From Phoronis australis (Eukaryota; Phoronida; Phoronidae), in assembly GCA_002633005.1 (NCBI GenBank), contig NMRA01000170.1, positions 587,948-651,947 of the forward strand: a stretch of 64,000 bases of DNA, given 5' to 3'. The first letter of the stretch is position 1. Each line of letters opens with the position of its first letter. Of this stretch, positions 43,832 to 57,500 are shown in pieces. The position numbers and the translations under genes are program-made. The notes under the pieces are model-generated. The model did not search any database. It saw nothing but the letters and a program-made list of their open reading frames with translations, and was not told the DNA's origin.

Positions 43832-44500
43832 TCGCATAGGGCCATAATTCTTATCGGATCAATGTGAAATTTACACTCAACATGTGTCTCATGAATGGCT
43901 CGAAGCCTTTTGTTTTTGGTTAAAATCGGATGCAAGATGGTGCTATGGTGGCCTTTTTTCCCTTTTTTGTTTGCAGAGCCATAGCTTCGCTGTTTCTTGT
44001 TGGATTTTTCTGATTTTTTCTATGGATAGATCATTTCAAGGTCTATCGCCAATGTTTATTTGTTTTTCTCTGGGTCTTATCTTTCTCAAGTTATTTGAGA
44101 TTTTCCGTTCCGAGGACTGGTTTCGAAATAACAGATTTTGTGCCATATCTTCGGCGTCCCTTGACGGATCTGTGAAATTTGGTATGCGGATAGATCTTTT
44201 CAAGTGCTATCAGCATTGTGACTGTTTTTTTGTTGGCTAGTAATTTATAGCTGGATTTTGTTAGTTTATGATATTTGTGCTAGAGATTGCATTTTACATC
44301 TGATCAACATGAAATTTACGCACAGTGTTTACTTAGTCACTAGCCCGAGGAATTTTGTTCTTGGATGAAATCAGACACAAGATGGCACTGTGTCGGACAT
44401 TTTTTAAATTAGGTTTGTGGCGCTCTAAATCCTTTGACCGAACCTTTTCAAATTTGGTATGTAAATAGATCGTATCAAGGGCCATCTAATGCTTTGATTT
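43832..44500 (+). repeat. Degenerate tandem-like repeat with two alternating motifs
   Basis: Motif one (GATCAAYRTGAAATTTAC..., then AAGATGGYRCT) occurs at 43858 and 44303. Motif two (AAATTTGGTATGNNNATAGATC then TCAAGNGCYATC) occurs near 44180 and 44450, with a weaker version near 44020. Period about 150-250 bp, no convincing ORF. Confidence 0.5.
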
Positions 44501-44839
44501 TGTCTCCTATCAGATTGCCCTGCTCTTACAGGGTTCTCCTTAAGCAAACATGGTACAAGTTCCACATCGTGTTTTTTGTCCCAATTTCCTTTCTGTTAAT
44601 TCACAAAAACCACTGTCAGTTACATTATAACATTCACATGCTGGACGTGTCACTGTCATTTTCACTGCAAAATGATAAAAATAACTACCACTATGTGACA
44701 CTATTTCAATCATTTGTCTTGTGATGCAGGAAAACATGGCTCTTGAAACATGCAGGGATATGCCTGCACTGCGCCTTTGTGCCATTAACGCATAAAATAA
44801 TACAAAAGACACAAGTGCATTACAGCAGTGCGCCCCCCC

Positions 44840-44850
44840 NNNNNNNNNNN
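44840..44850. other. Assembly gap (11 ambiguous bases) after a C run
   Basis: A run of N follows a poly(C) stretch. Frames crossing it (both strands) should not be trusted. Single ambiguous bases also occur at 48157 and 58582. Confidence 0.95.
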
Positions 44851-47502
44851 CATGTTTTAAAACGCAACTCTCTTCCAAAAATGCAAGATTTTAGTCAACT
44901 TATAGCCAGTCAGGTAAAACATGACTTCTTTCCATTGCCTATTGGGTTTCTGTTTCATATGTTACCACTTTAATTACTCTAAGTCTGCTGGGCACAACTT
45001 TTTTAAAGAAGACACACGTTTTATCATCATGTGCGCCCAAAGGTTCAAACCTTGTCAGGAATATCCCTGAACATGGCGTTAGATTTCAAACATGGCTCAA
45101 GTTTTTTAAACGTGATGTAAATTATCATGAACAGGGAGCAGCACCATCTTTGAATGCACTTAGTGAGAACACTGTCTTGCTCAGAGATACTTAGATGTAC
45201 CAATGTTGTGCTCTGTCTTTATTGTCAGAGGTGAACTTTCTGGCGGCATCAATTGTTGGTCACATTGGTTTGATGGTGAATAGCGCATCTGACTGACATC
45301 CAGCTGGCGTGTGGTATTCTACAGCAACTCGGTCAACAGTAGGACTCAGCAAATAATATTATTGTGTCCTAGGTCAACATTACCTGAAAACTGAACTGAT
45401 CGTGACGTATTTTAGCTAACCAGAGGACCAAAGCATTAGTTTTTGCCTAATGATATGCTTTAAGTGTGGAGATAAAATGTCAAGACTGTCTGGTAGTGTC
45501 TTGGGCTCTTATTTTCCCAGTTGCGGCTCGTAGTATTGCGTTGTGCTGGATTTTGGTGAGGGCAGCACCCCCTGTCAATTATAAAGAACCCCATGACTAA
45601 TGCTATGTTCCGGAGATCCTATACAAATGTTTTCGATTCTTCTTGTTTTGCTGTGTGCTGATTGTGTTGTTTATGAGAGGTAGTACTGTGTGTTATGTTG
45701 CTATCATGTTCACCATCTTTCAGGATGCAATGCCGAAATGCTTGTGAAACCAAAAGAATATTCCAAGTTCACAACTGCTCCATTCGTATGCATTTCAAAA
45801 TTGACTAGTTCCACAAATGGTCGTGTTCTAAGGATTCCTACTGACTACTGGAATACCTGTATTTTTGTCACTCCTATTGGCAGGAAATCTCAATTGAGTA
45901 AACAAATCGTGGTAATAAAAATATCCTGGTATTTGTCCAGGCAAATTTGAGGGCATTTAAAACATCGGATCAATCATGTCCCAATGCAAAAATTATTTTC
46001 CAATTAAAATCTTAGGGGAAAAAATAACTGGATTACTTCCACTAAATTTCCCATTGTACCAGCCTTTTTATCACAGGTCATTTCATTCACCAGTTATAGC
46101 CATTACTCAGGTGTGGTTATAAATCTTGGTCTCTGACCACAACAGCTATAAAATCCTCCTTATGACAGCCTTGTGTGTTCTCCAGGTAGAAGAATGTATA
46201 ATACCGTACTTCTGCCAACGGGACTTTTTACTGAATCTAAATTAGAAATTCTCTAATCAATTCACATTGAGCTAGAGCTGTATGTTTTTATTTCAGTAAC
46301 CAAATACTCATACATCGCTTCAGTCAATTTGTTATTGTCATTCAGTAATCAACTCCTTCGCTGTCGTCCTTGGAAATGGTAGAGGTTGTTGATTGATGTA
46401 CACGATTCTAACACCTGTATTTGATTTTTTTCAAACTTCTATATTCGTGTATTTTCACTGAACAATAGTCATGTCCACACTGCAAATTATCATAGAACAA
46501 TGTGCTCTAAAGCAGCTTACTACCATTCAACTGAGCGTGAGTTTTTGCCAACCAAGCTTAATAGCGACATGATCTGCATTTTTTTTGTCAGTTGTGCTAG
46601 GCCTAGCGCTGATGGATAGCTATTGGCCTTTAACGTAATGATCACCACATAACTCACAACTGTACCAGAATAGGACATGTGCGTTCTTGGAGAAGCGGTT
46701 ATCCTAAATCCTCACTGTCAGGGCAGATTAGATGAGTGCCAAAAGAGCTTGGGTAGCCAATGAAATTTAGCCATTTTCTCATCCGACATGAATGGTATCT
46801 TTCCAGAGGGACTCTGTTTTATCTGCTATGAATATGTAGCACGTTATGGCAATTCTGAAATCATTTCGCACGAAGTGAGTTAATCATATTCCTGAGGGTC
46901 GCGATCTGCAAATTAAGACTGAATTTCGGACTTCATAGTTGCAGGGTACCAGCAATTGCCTGTGTGTGAATTTTTTGGAAAGTGAATCATGTGATCCAAT
47001 TAACAGAACTTGTAATTAAGTTATTTCATCCTATTACAATATAAAATTAGTTTATCCCAGCGTTTGTGAAACACTTTTTTGATCATATGACTCTTAAGTC
47101 ACACTGCAATCTTCTAGGTCAACCACCTCATGCTTACAACGGCATGAGATATCCCATGTGAATGGATGAATTAAGTGGTGAATATACAATGTTCAAACCT
47201 TATTAACACATTTAATGAAGTTGTATTACTGTACTAAGATTGATGGCATGGCTTTGCATTCATATTTTCCACAAAACTGACTGTGTTTGAATACGACGAG
47301 GCAAGAAATTCCCACCAAGTAGCCTTGTGCGAAAGAAGTGATTGACAAACTATTGTTTTTACAAATAATTTTGGATGTGCAAAATGAGTCAAGTGTGCAA
47401 AATATACGAACTACTGTGCAATATGTTTGGTAACTCCTGCATAATGCGAGGACTCAAAGTAAGACGAGAATTGAATGAAATACTAATAGCCCTAGTGACA
47501 TG

Positions 47503-47793
47503 TTAGGATTGCTGGTAATTATGAGGTGAGCCATCTTTCACATTAGGGTAGATAGCAAAGCCCATAGCTCTAGCCTTAGACACCTCCCATGTACTTTTGA
47601 AACGCAAGTGTTTTCTCTGTGCTGGAGTCCTTTTGATGTGTGATGTGTGAGTGTTGAGTCTTTTGTGTAGTTCTGTTGACAGGTATGGTGTTTTCTTCAT
47701 CATCTTGCATGAGCACTGGAACCATTGCTTTGCTGTCATAATGGCATGTAATCTTGCTGTGAGGGTAACACCTGTTGTTTTTGGTGTAGATCC
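47503..47793 (-). other. Unassigned open frame of ~97 codons
   Basis: It is open from just after a possible acceptor CAACAGTAG to TAA at 47503. The translation is basic with TSHIKRTPAQRKHLRFKSTW and SKARAMGFAIYPNVKDG. I recognise no family. It could be a terminal exon, a TE piece or chance. No upstream exon was found. Confidence 0.2.
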
Positions 47794-47871
47794 CTACTGT
47801 TGAAATCCTGGGTGAATTCAGTCCTTGTCTAAACAGATAAGATTAGAAAAGGATCAAAGTTATTGCCATCC

Positions 47872-47985
47872 TGCTGTATTGTTTTTCAGTGACATTGTGT
47901 GACTTATCTAGTGTTGTTATTACAGCTGTATTGTTTTTCAGTGACTTTGTGTGACTTACAATATCTAGTGTTGCTATCACAGCTG
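47872..47985 (+). repeat. Two-copy ~55-bp tandem repeat
   Basis: CTGTATTGTTTTTCAGTGAC, TTGTGTGACTTA, ATCTAGTGTTG and ACAGCTG are repeated in order, the second copy with a five-base insertion. Confidence 0.8.
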
Positions 47986-48908
47986 ATCATTTCCATCAGT
48001 GTTCAGCACAACAGAAATTGAACTCTTGACTGGAGTTACAAAATTTATGTAGGTGTTTGTAAGTTCATACTGTAGGAGTCTGTGTGTTAAGTCTTGATAC
48101 AAATGTAGTGAGCTGGTAACAAAAATCCAAAATGTCCTAATTTCCTTATTTAATAANATTTTCTTATTTAAGAAGAAATTACTAACCCCTCCCCCCCCCC
48201 CAAATTTGTTGCATAGGTTTTCAAACTTCTTGCAATTAAGCCAAACAGATTATGACAAAATTCAAACTCAACGCAGTGACGGGTCAAAACAGGTTATGGA
48301 GCACATTGGTATAATTTGATTTTGCCAGGTGTCGGGCTTTAGAACAGTTGTATTTCCTAGGGTTGCATGCAAACACAAAACAACTCGGTCATGCCAGTTG
48401 CGTACGTGTTGATTACACACATATGCCCAAAAAGTTGAAAAAGTGTGAAGTTTCATGGCAAAAATAGCACTGCTACAAAAAGGATAATTTCTTAAATGAT
48501 TTGAGAGCATCAGTTATTGGTCTGATATGAAACCAGAAGTAAGATGGTTTCTGTCATTGTTTATATGAAAGCTGTGTGGCATGAAATTACTGCTCACTCA
48601 CTGAAGCCTCACTGAATGGTGCAGTCAAGCAGGTTTAACTGGATGCCATGCTGTGAATTTGTTTCATAGGCTTTGTTAGGTGTAGCATATGATAACTGAA
48701 ATCATGGGTGTTGAATAACTTTGGGACCCATACAATGTCCTTTTACCATAATTTATTTGCAGTCAATTATTTTTTCTACAAAATATTTATGAAAAATTGT
48801 TATGCAAACTTATTTCAGTATCAGTGCAGTATGTTTAATGTTATTATGCAGTATGTTTAATGTTATATGTATAGGCTACTTAGTTCCATAGGTAATGGAG
48901 GCTCCTGT

Positions 48909-49354
48909 GGCCGGTTGCATAAAACAGTTCCAAATAGGGACTCAACTAAGTTCCCTAAATCTTTTTCGTATTTGTTTCGTTATTTAGGCACAGATGTAAT
49001 GTTTTTCTATAATTTTATCTTTATTATGAGCTCTTCTTTGACTAGTGGCATTTTCTAATAATATAACTAAAAACTGAGCCCTTAATTCAATAAAAATAAT
49101 TAGGGTCTTGGTCCTCATTTTGGGGGCGTTGCACGAAAAGATCCCTACTTATTTTCAATAATACCGGGGTATTGAGAATTCATCGTCAAGATCACTCTCG
49201 ATTTGTAACAAAATTAAAAATCAACTTCGTAATGAAACTAAAACAGCATAAGAAAGGACAATGGGCGTTTTCACAAGTTCACAGTTATGCAGCAGATTTA
49301 GGGAACTTAGTTGAGTCCCTGTTTGGAACTGTTTCATGCAAGTGGGCACTGGCC
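48909..49354. mobile_element. MITE with ~45-bp terminal inverted repeats
   Basis: The left end reads TTGCATAAAACAGTTCC, AAATAGGGACTCAACTAAG and TTCCCTAAATC. The right end (49294-49354) is its inverted complement with few changes, and outer GGCC on both sides. The interior is non-coding, with GGGGGCGTTGCACGAAAAGA. A second copy is at 35706-36331. Confidence 0.85.
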
Positions 49355-49719
49355 CATATCACCCTCCAACAAAATGTTTACAAAAACATGTCTCATATCA
49401 GACATGAATAACACTGCTTACAGTAGCAATGTAAATGTCCCTTTGCAATAAAATAAGCTAAGCAAGGTTCTAAATAACAGGTTCAGTCTTTGATTGGGTA
49501 AAACTGCTGAAGTACTACTCACAAGGTTTAGATTAAAAATGCTGTGTTCTAAATAAATACCTCTAACTATAGCAATTTTTAAACAAGTGTTCTTTTCTGA
49601 AGATAAACGAGTTTCATTAAAAAGGAACAAAGTTTTCTTTGGTGAGCTTCGCCAATCAGTGAAGTCATCAATTAGTCAGCACAGATTGGCTGTTGTGTTA
49701 ATGTCATGACCAATGTTAC

Positions 49720-49806
49720 TGATGATGCTACGTCCTATTGTGATGATGATGTCATACCCTCTGTTTGTGATGATGTCATACCCAGTGTTAGTGATGATGT
49801 CATTCT
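49720..49806 (+). repeat. 24-bp tandem repeat
   Basis: About three to four units of TGATGATGTCATACCC plus an eight-base variable part (CTCTGTTTG, AGTGTTAG), beginning with a diverged unit. Confidence 0.75.
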
Positions 49807-50238
49807 ATTGTTGCTTGCATTTTGTTGCTTGCATGAGGAGTCGCACTGATGGTTTTGAAAAGGTTTATTGTTATTAACCTATTTAATGACTTTTTAGGCG
49901 TTTAATTTTGATTTGATTATTTCATACAACAGTTTGAATTTAGAATTTAATAGACTGCATACAATATTTAAGGTATTTTGCAAGCATTCATGTAATTCGT
50001 ATTGACATGCACATCTTGTAAAATCTTGTAAAATTTGCTATTTTATGCTGTTTTAGTTGTCTAAGCCGCACTTACAATAGAAGTACAGCCTGAGATTTCT
50101 ATCTGTTGGAGAAGGGCAGGAAATTGGACTTGTGCCATTTATTCAAGGAAACGTTTGAGCAACTGAAACTGCTGCCCACTCTTGAATGTTAAAGAATCGC
50201 AATTGATAAAACAAATCTCTCTCGTGTATTCAAGTACT

Positions 50239-51594
50239 ATGGCATCTCTTGAAATAAGCTCAGTGGAAGAGGTCTTGACAGACTGTGTCCCCAATGGTGT
50301 GGATACTGTTGACAATTGCTGTGAACAATTGGACCTTGCTGATACTATCGTCGGACGTCAGCTTTTGGCACAGTTGCACTCTAATAAAGTGGACGAGACA
50401 GATTTGTCCGGAGTTGTTACAAATCACATCGAAAATGGGATTTTGAAAAACATCCAATTGCATGATTTTGCAGACTCCACAGATGCTGATTCCTGTTCGG
50501 AAAATGTCTCTTCTGAGGGTACACCAACCCTCGCTGAAGACGTATCTCATGAAATCAGTCATATTGGTGCAGAAAAGGAGACAGTTTATGAAGATGATCT
50601 CACGGTTACATGTGAGGTTTCAACATCTGAAAGTGTCTGTCCAGCACCAGAAAGGAGAAACAGTTCTGGTAATGCACCCACTGACTCAGAAGTAGTGACC
50701 AGTTCAGAGAATGTTTCTGCAATTCTGGAACAACCAGCCGGTTCTGACCATGTTTCCCCTCCCCCAGAAGTAGAAACCAATTCTGATTGTGAAGCCACGC
50801 CCCAGGAACAAATGAGCGTGTGCGGGTGCATCCCTACCCAATCTCCTTTGCCACCACTGAGTGGTTCTGCACTTGGTTCATCAAGCAGCTCTCCTGCTAA
50901 TGGTGGTGGTGGTGGTGATGGAGATGGAGGTGATGATGGTGTCAAAACCGAGGACTTGAATACAGCTCTCGGACACTTCTGGGAGATGCTGAGCAATGAA
51001 CTCGGTCTGCCAGAACCTTTGGATGCAGACATTTTCGCAGAACTTAGTTCTGAGATAGATTCAGAACGAAAGCTGCCATTTAAGACTAGTGGTATGTTTA
51101 CTGGGGATTGTTCAGTGTGTTTCGAAACGGCCTGGTTGTACCGCCGAAATTGTTGCAAAAATCCAGTGTGTCAGGAGTGCCTGGGTGCCTACTTTACAAC
51201 GTTGGTGAAAGACGGCATTGTGTCCATTCACTGTCCATGCTGTTCTGAGTTTGTGTACCGCGATGAAATTTACTACTACCTGAAAACGGAAGATAAGTTG
51301 AAGTTCTACAGATTCGTCATCAATGCAAACAAGGATCCGCACCGGAAACTTTGCCCGCGGTGTTGCGTCCTGAAAGAACTACCCATGGAGGTGGTGCGTG
51401 ACCCAGCAATTAAGAAGCATGGTCTGCAGGTGTGTTGCTCCAAATGTTACTTAGAATGGTGCTTCTTGTGTGAAGCACCTTGGCATCAGGGGATGACATG
51501 CAAAGAATATCGCCATGGTGATAAATTGGTGAAGGCTTGGGCTCACGGTGAGGTGCAAGGAACAAGAAATGCACAGAGGTGTCCAAAATGCAAG
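50239..51594 (+). CDS. RNF217: RNF217-like exon 1 (coding): N-terminal tail, RING1, IBR, start of RING2
   Basis: Residues 1-452. Donor TGCAAG|GTATTA splits RING2 directly after CPKCK. KEYRHGDKLVKAWA and GTRNAQRCPKC link IBR to RING2 as in RNF217. Confidence 0.93.
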
Positions 51595-54500
51595 GTATTA
51601 TTACTTTTCACATATTATCAGCTTGGCAGTAATAGTATAGCTATAATAAGACAATTAGTATAGCTGTGCCAGCTTGCTTTATTCCTGTTTCAAAGTGTCC
51701 ATGCGATACGCAGAGCATGATGAGGTTTTTGCACTTGTCTTGTTTTTCAAAAATGTTGTTAGCTCAACAATATCCTGCCAATGGTGCAATGCATTGGTTT
51801 CAAGTCTTGTTTCTTTCTGAGCAAATGCACTTAAATGTGACTATAAACTCATAATCCGTCTTTGGCAACTAACTTGTAATTAAGACTGGTTACATCTTTA
51901 AAACCGATCGTGATTTATTCTTACTCAAATAGGATGTGGTTTCTGATTCTGTTATTGCTCGAGAGCATTCTCGACACATAAGAGAGCTGTTGTGATGAGA
52001 CAATTTGTTGAACCTGTGCACTTGAGATTAAACTTGACATTTCTGTTTTGCTTTACTACGGACTCAAGAGGAGGGCCTATTTTTTAGTGTGCTCAAATAT
52101 ATCGTGGTTTACACAAATGAGTGTCTAGTCTGTGTTTGCATTAACTTTAATGAACCTAAGATTCCAGTTACAAGCATAGTAAATCTCAAGATTTCGAGTT
52201 CAGGCTCCACCTTATTGCTGTGGTCATCATGTGCAAATTGGGATTATGTACTAAACAGTTCTTGCCTTAAACTGTAATGTACTCCAGAATAGAAGCATTA
52301 ATTGCACACACGTCTTGTATTCCGACATAAATGAAACGCAAAATTTCAAAAGTGATTACGAGCAAGCGTAGTACAAGGATTAGATACTGGCCCTGGTCTG
52401 AAGGTGTAGCAAACTGTTGGTTCTTTCCACTCTCGGAAACAACCTCTGGTTTTGACTAAAAAACAAATTAGAGACCAATGTCATAACTGCAAGTGGTCAA
52501 AGTTATAAGTTATTTTTCGTGACAGAAGACAGGTTTATTGCCAGTGTAAGTAGTTATTAGATTGCGAGGCTGTTGCTAGACTTGCATCTGCAGACCCCAT
52601 GTGGTGTTGCTTAAAGTTTGCAATGTTAAGGCTTTGTAGGATCCTAGAAAAATGTCCAATTTTGGCCAACTTCAAAATGTGTCTTAGCAACGGCTCATTG
52701 GATTCATATGAAACTTTCAGATACTACGCTTTATATTCTGTTCTCCAAAGCGCTGTTAGAAATTATTTTTAAAATATTCCACTTTTGCATGAGGAAAAAT
52801 GTTTAAAGTTGTGCAAAATGAAAACAAAACAATAATTTAGTAAACTGTAACTGCATTTTTGAGATTTTATATTTTTTAACAAAATTTTTCCTTTTTATCG
52901 ATTCAATGTATGAATGTACCTTTTTTGCTAAATTTTCCTAAAAAGCATGGTCATGTGACCTATTTAATGGCAGACTGGTCAAACATAACATTTTATGAAC
53001 AGAAAATTACGTGTACTTGTGCTAATTTTCTAGTCTAGTAGATATTTGACTAAATGTACAGACTTGTTACTCAGGTCTTACATAGTGCTCTGATCTGTAG
53101 GTAGTGTTTGACAACAAAATTCATTGTCTCATCGTTGATGGACATTGCCAAGTTAATTAGTGTCACCATGACTAATGACATAAAAGTCTTTTGAAATCGT
53201 TGATATAGAAACTAAGTCTCATTGATAACATGTTTCACCTATTTTGTTTGTGCAGATTTTCATCGAGCGCATTTCTGGCTGTGATCACATGACATGCCAG
53301 CACTGTGGTGCAGAGTTCTGCTACTTGTGCGGCGAGATATTTCGCTCCATCAAGTTCATCGGGAACCACTACAAGAAGTTGAGCGTGTTTGGCTGCAAAT
53401 ATCGCTTCAAACCTAACCAACCAGGACAGAGGAGACTCATTCGTGGCGGGATTCTGGGTAATATTGAATTCATGATATTATATGGTGAAATTTTGGGACA
53501 AAAATAGTTGCTAAAATTGACGTAAGTCACAGGCAATGAGTACCTGCATCACAGAGATAGAATACTATCATGGTGAGGAACACTACGAGAGTGACTTTAA
53601 AAGAGTAAAAGGTCAAATTTGTAATATTTCTTATCATCATTGGATTCCATTTCTGTTTCCAACTCAAGTTGAGGGCAATGAGTACATGCACCATCTTTGA
53701 GTTGTAATTTTATGGTGAACCAACATCAATGAACTCTGAAGTGTTCTACTGAGTTGCCGATGGTTTCAGTGTTCTTGTTGGCAACAGAAATAGAGTCATA
53801 TCACTGATGGCGTGAGGGTCCTAATTCAATTTTCAATTTGAATCAACTAAACATGGTGAAATTCAGCTTTAAAGCTCACTATCTAAAACGCAATTTGTGA
53901 AATAGTTGCTCCTCTCACAAGATATCTGTGATGTCATTGGATGTTTACAAGCATATATAATGGCATTAGATTCCGGTACCTTCTTTTGAATTTTTTGGTT
54001 GTTGCACTTTCTTCGGTTACATGTGTTGTTATTCTCATAGAAGAAATAAGTGCATTTTAAGCCTCTAGAGTGCGCTGGGTCATATGCTGCTGTATCAAAA
54101 CCTTCAGCACCAACCCTTGAAGCTGCTCAAATTACTCATTGCCTTGACTCAGCTTTGTTAGTTTAATGTTATCTGGTCATAAATACCAGTCAACAAATGT
54201 CCTTTGCAGATGACTTTGTGTCTAAATATGTCTAGATTTCTGTGAATGACTGTAACTGGAAAAATCTCATCATGACTTTCCCTGAATTTTGGTTAGTGGC
54301 CTTTTTTGGATAAGGTGTAGCGTCATAGAATGGGTGATACTATAATTGCACTTGACTGTTTTACCTAGCACCAGTGTGGTTCACTGAATGATGTCCATTT
54401 ATTATATGTCAAATGTTGTAATAATCTTCTGTAGTTTATCAGTTACCATACTCATCTCGCCCATGTTCAGCTTAATGCCCATGTTCAGCTTGACGCCCAC

Positions 54501-57500
54501 CTTGGAAACTTGGAAATTAGAACACTCATTCTTGGCTTAGTGTCTTCCTGCACTTTATACTATGAAGACTTCATTAAAAGTGATATTGTCGTCATGATCT
54601 CTTGTCTCACAAGAATTTTAGCTCCCAAAGGAGCATAACTTAGATGTGAAATAGTTGTTGTGGCTTGTGCCTATTCTAATATGATGACGCTTTTGTGCAA
54701 AAATGTTGAGCGAGTCAACTGTTCGGCTCTGCACATCCGTGGCTTCTCTGAAATTTTGTTTCTAAGGGCCCATGCCTAGCTTAATCCCAATTTCCGGGCG
54801 ACGGCTGTAAAAGTCCAATACTTTGAATAATTTTGAACAGACATCTAAAACAACAAACTGGAAGGATGATTGACATAAACATGAGCAACGCCTTGTTTTT
54901 GATTGACACCCACTTACACTTTTAATTTTGGGGAAACCTTATAAAGCCTGAAAAAAATTCCAAATCCAGGAGCACAATATATTTGGTTTTCTGTGTAGAG
55001 AAATTCCTGTTGTTAGATGTAGAAAATTCAACCTATTGATTTATTTTCAGGCCTGAAGCTTCTGTGTCTACCCGTAATCACAGCTGCGGCCATAGCTGCT
55101 GGGACAGCAGTTGTAGGGCTAGGCACCATCGCACTGCCCGTGTGGGGTGCATATAAACTAGAGAAGAGGCGGCGAATAAAGAAACAAATTAAGAAGAGGA
55201 GAGAGCTTCTTGAATTTCTTAATGGTGAGTGCAGCGGGAATGGTTAGTGATTCCGCTAAAAAGTGACCTTGTTTTTCATCACAATGTCCTTATTAAAGGA
55301 TACATTTTTTCTGGAGACTCCGGTTGTTGTCTTTGTGTTGATCCTGAGTTGCAGAGCCTGAGCATTTTATTTTTATCACTAAGTATAATTGCTTCAATTC
55401 AACTCCTCATCAGTTCATGTCAAACAAAAGGTCTATGAAAGGATGATGTTTTCATTCTTTCTCTTTTCAAATGATCTGCCTATTGTAGTGTCAGTGTTCA
55501 AGAAGTTGTTTCTGGTCTCCCTGCAGCCCACACCCCTCCAAAAAGATAGTGGGTTATTCCGTGAGGTTGAGTCACTGTATCCCTGGTAGGCTTGCCCCTG
55601 ATTGCTGAATGAGTTGTGCCTGAGAAGCTCTTTTCCACGTAATGAGTAAAGGGGTGTCGCCGTAAATACAGTAGAGAACAAAAGTATCAGACGAAATAGT
55701 TTCCTCATCACGGCGGCAAAGTTCTGATGCAGAATGGCTTAGCCATCTTTCTAAATTTCTTATTAATTCCCTTCGTTATTGGTTATAAGGGAAGACTACT
55801 CTGACTATGAACTCTGTTTGCATCCAGCCATCATTATAGAGAATTCCAGATCATTTTTTTTAATACATTTGGGTTGTACTGTACCTGGGTAACTGTGAAA
55901 ATTGGCACTCGAGATAATGGGAAAATTTTACCCAAAGTGATATCCCTCATGTCATTGCAAGTTCATTTACTTGAGGTCGGTGCTCCCGGAAGTCTTTCCG
56001 GTTAATATCGGATAGTCTGTCACCTGATCACAAGGGATTTGGTCTGTGCTTGAGGGCTCAACTTTCCGCCTACTGTCTAGAGTGGTGGTTAGAATTTCTT
56101 GTATTAATATCCGTATTGAGACTGTTTTGACCATTTCACGACCTCTGTGGAGTGTCTGGGGAGGAAATTACAAACTTAATCATCTTGATTATTCTTTTTC
56201 ATCCAAAGCAAACTGCTCGGTTCCCGTCAATTTTCTTAACCTGTGTATTAAATCTGCGTGTTATCAAGTTTGATTCTACCAAGGAGACAGAGTGATTGAA
56301 GATTAATCGATTCATTCTTTCATCTTGTTTACTCTAAATTATGATTCCATTGACGTTAGTGTCGTGGTGTTGCAACTGCAAGTCAAATGTTTATTGGGTA
56401 TGGAATGAAAAGCTAATTAATTAATGCTGATAGCAAGAATGAGTCATTATCTTGAGGTTACTAGATCCACTCAGTCTCTGCTGTATACATCTGTCCCTTG
56501 CTTTTGTATTAATTAGACTTCTTTGAGTTACGAGGATTTGATGTGCAATTCAATCTCATCCATTACGTCATTTAGTGAAAGCCAATTCCGGCATCTTGTT
56601 GTTTTTGTCAATTTTGTGAAAGCAATATGATGTATTAAAATAAGCTTGAGTTTCTTTGTTGAAGTGATTTAATGAGGTGAGAAAGTTATGTCTCTCAAAT
56701 TGCGTTAAGCTTTGTAATTGAATTTTTTTATCACTAGCTGTACCCACAGCTTTTTATAGGAAAAAATCTTTCTGTCCAATTAGTTTTGCCCTTTGTTGCA
56801 TGTCAGTTACAAGACTTTTTTTCACAGTAGGTTCATTTACCCATAAATCATATTCATGGATATGGTTGCAGAGGCATAGCCCCAGCTACAAATCCTTACA
56901 ACATAAATATTTGAAATAACTTATTTTTATTTGTATATTTCAGCCCCGTGCTCCTGCTCAATATGTACGACTACCCAGGTGGACCCTTATCTTCACAAGT
57001 GGCAGCAAGATCCATGTCAGCACATGTGGCACCAGCCAGTGCCAGACGTGGATGTTATCTCGACTGGTTCAAGTACGTGGACTTCTGGTGAAGACATCTC
57101 CTCTGTCTGGTCTCTGCGTAAAGATATACAAGTCACAGCTCAGGTGAGTTGACTGAGTGCGAATGCACACAGGTACTCGAAGGTGGCAATCGGTAGACTA
57201 TGTTTCTTCCAAGAAAAGCGAGATAATGCAAAGAGCACGAGAGTGGAAGGCAAGTTTCTGATCTGGGAACCATTCAGGAGACCAAGATTCGTGAGATTAC
57301 ACAATACAGCACAAAATCAGGCTTAGCCTAGTGAAAGGCCAGTATTTCGCGAGTATACTCAAAGCCCAACTAGCGTAGTCTAGCTGTAGTTACTGGTCAG
57401 TATAGAATTCACAGTTTCTGTTCCATAATTGAAGGTTTTTGTGCATTAAGTGAAAGCTAATGTCTAGTCTGTGGAATACAGCCATGTACTGGTAACTAAA

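Noticed and set aside
44540-44973. Open frames crossing the run of N
   Set aside because: They depend on unknown bases and have no recognised motif.
50182-50238. Upstream extension of the RNF217 frame
   Set aside because: It begins with TTG, not ATG; the first in-frame ATG with good context is at 50239.
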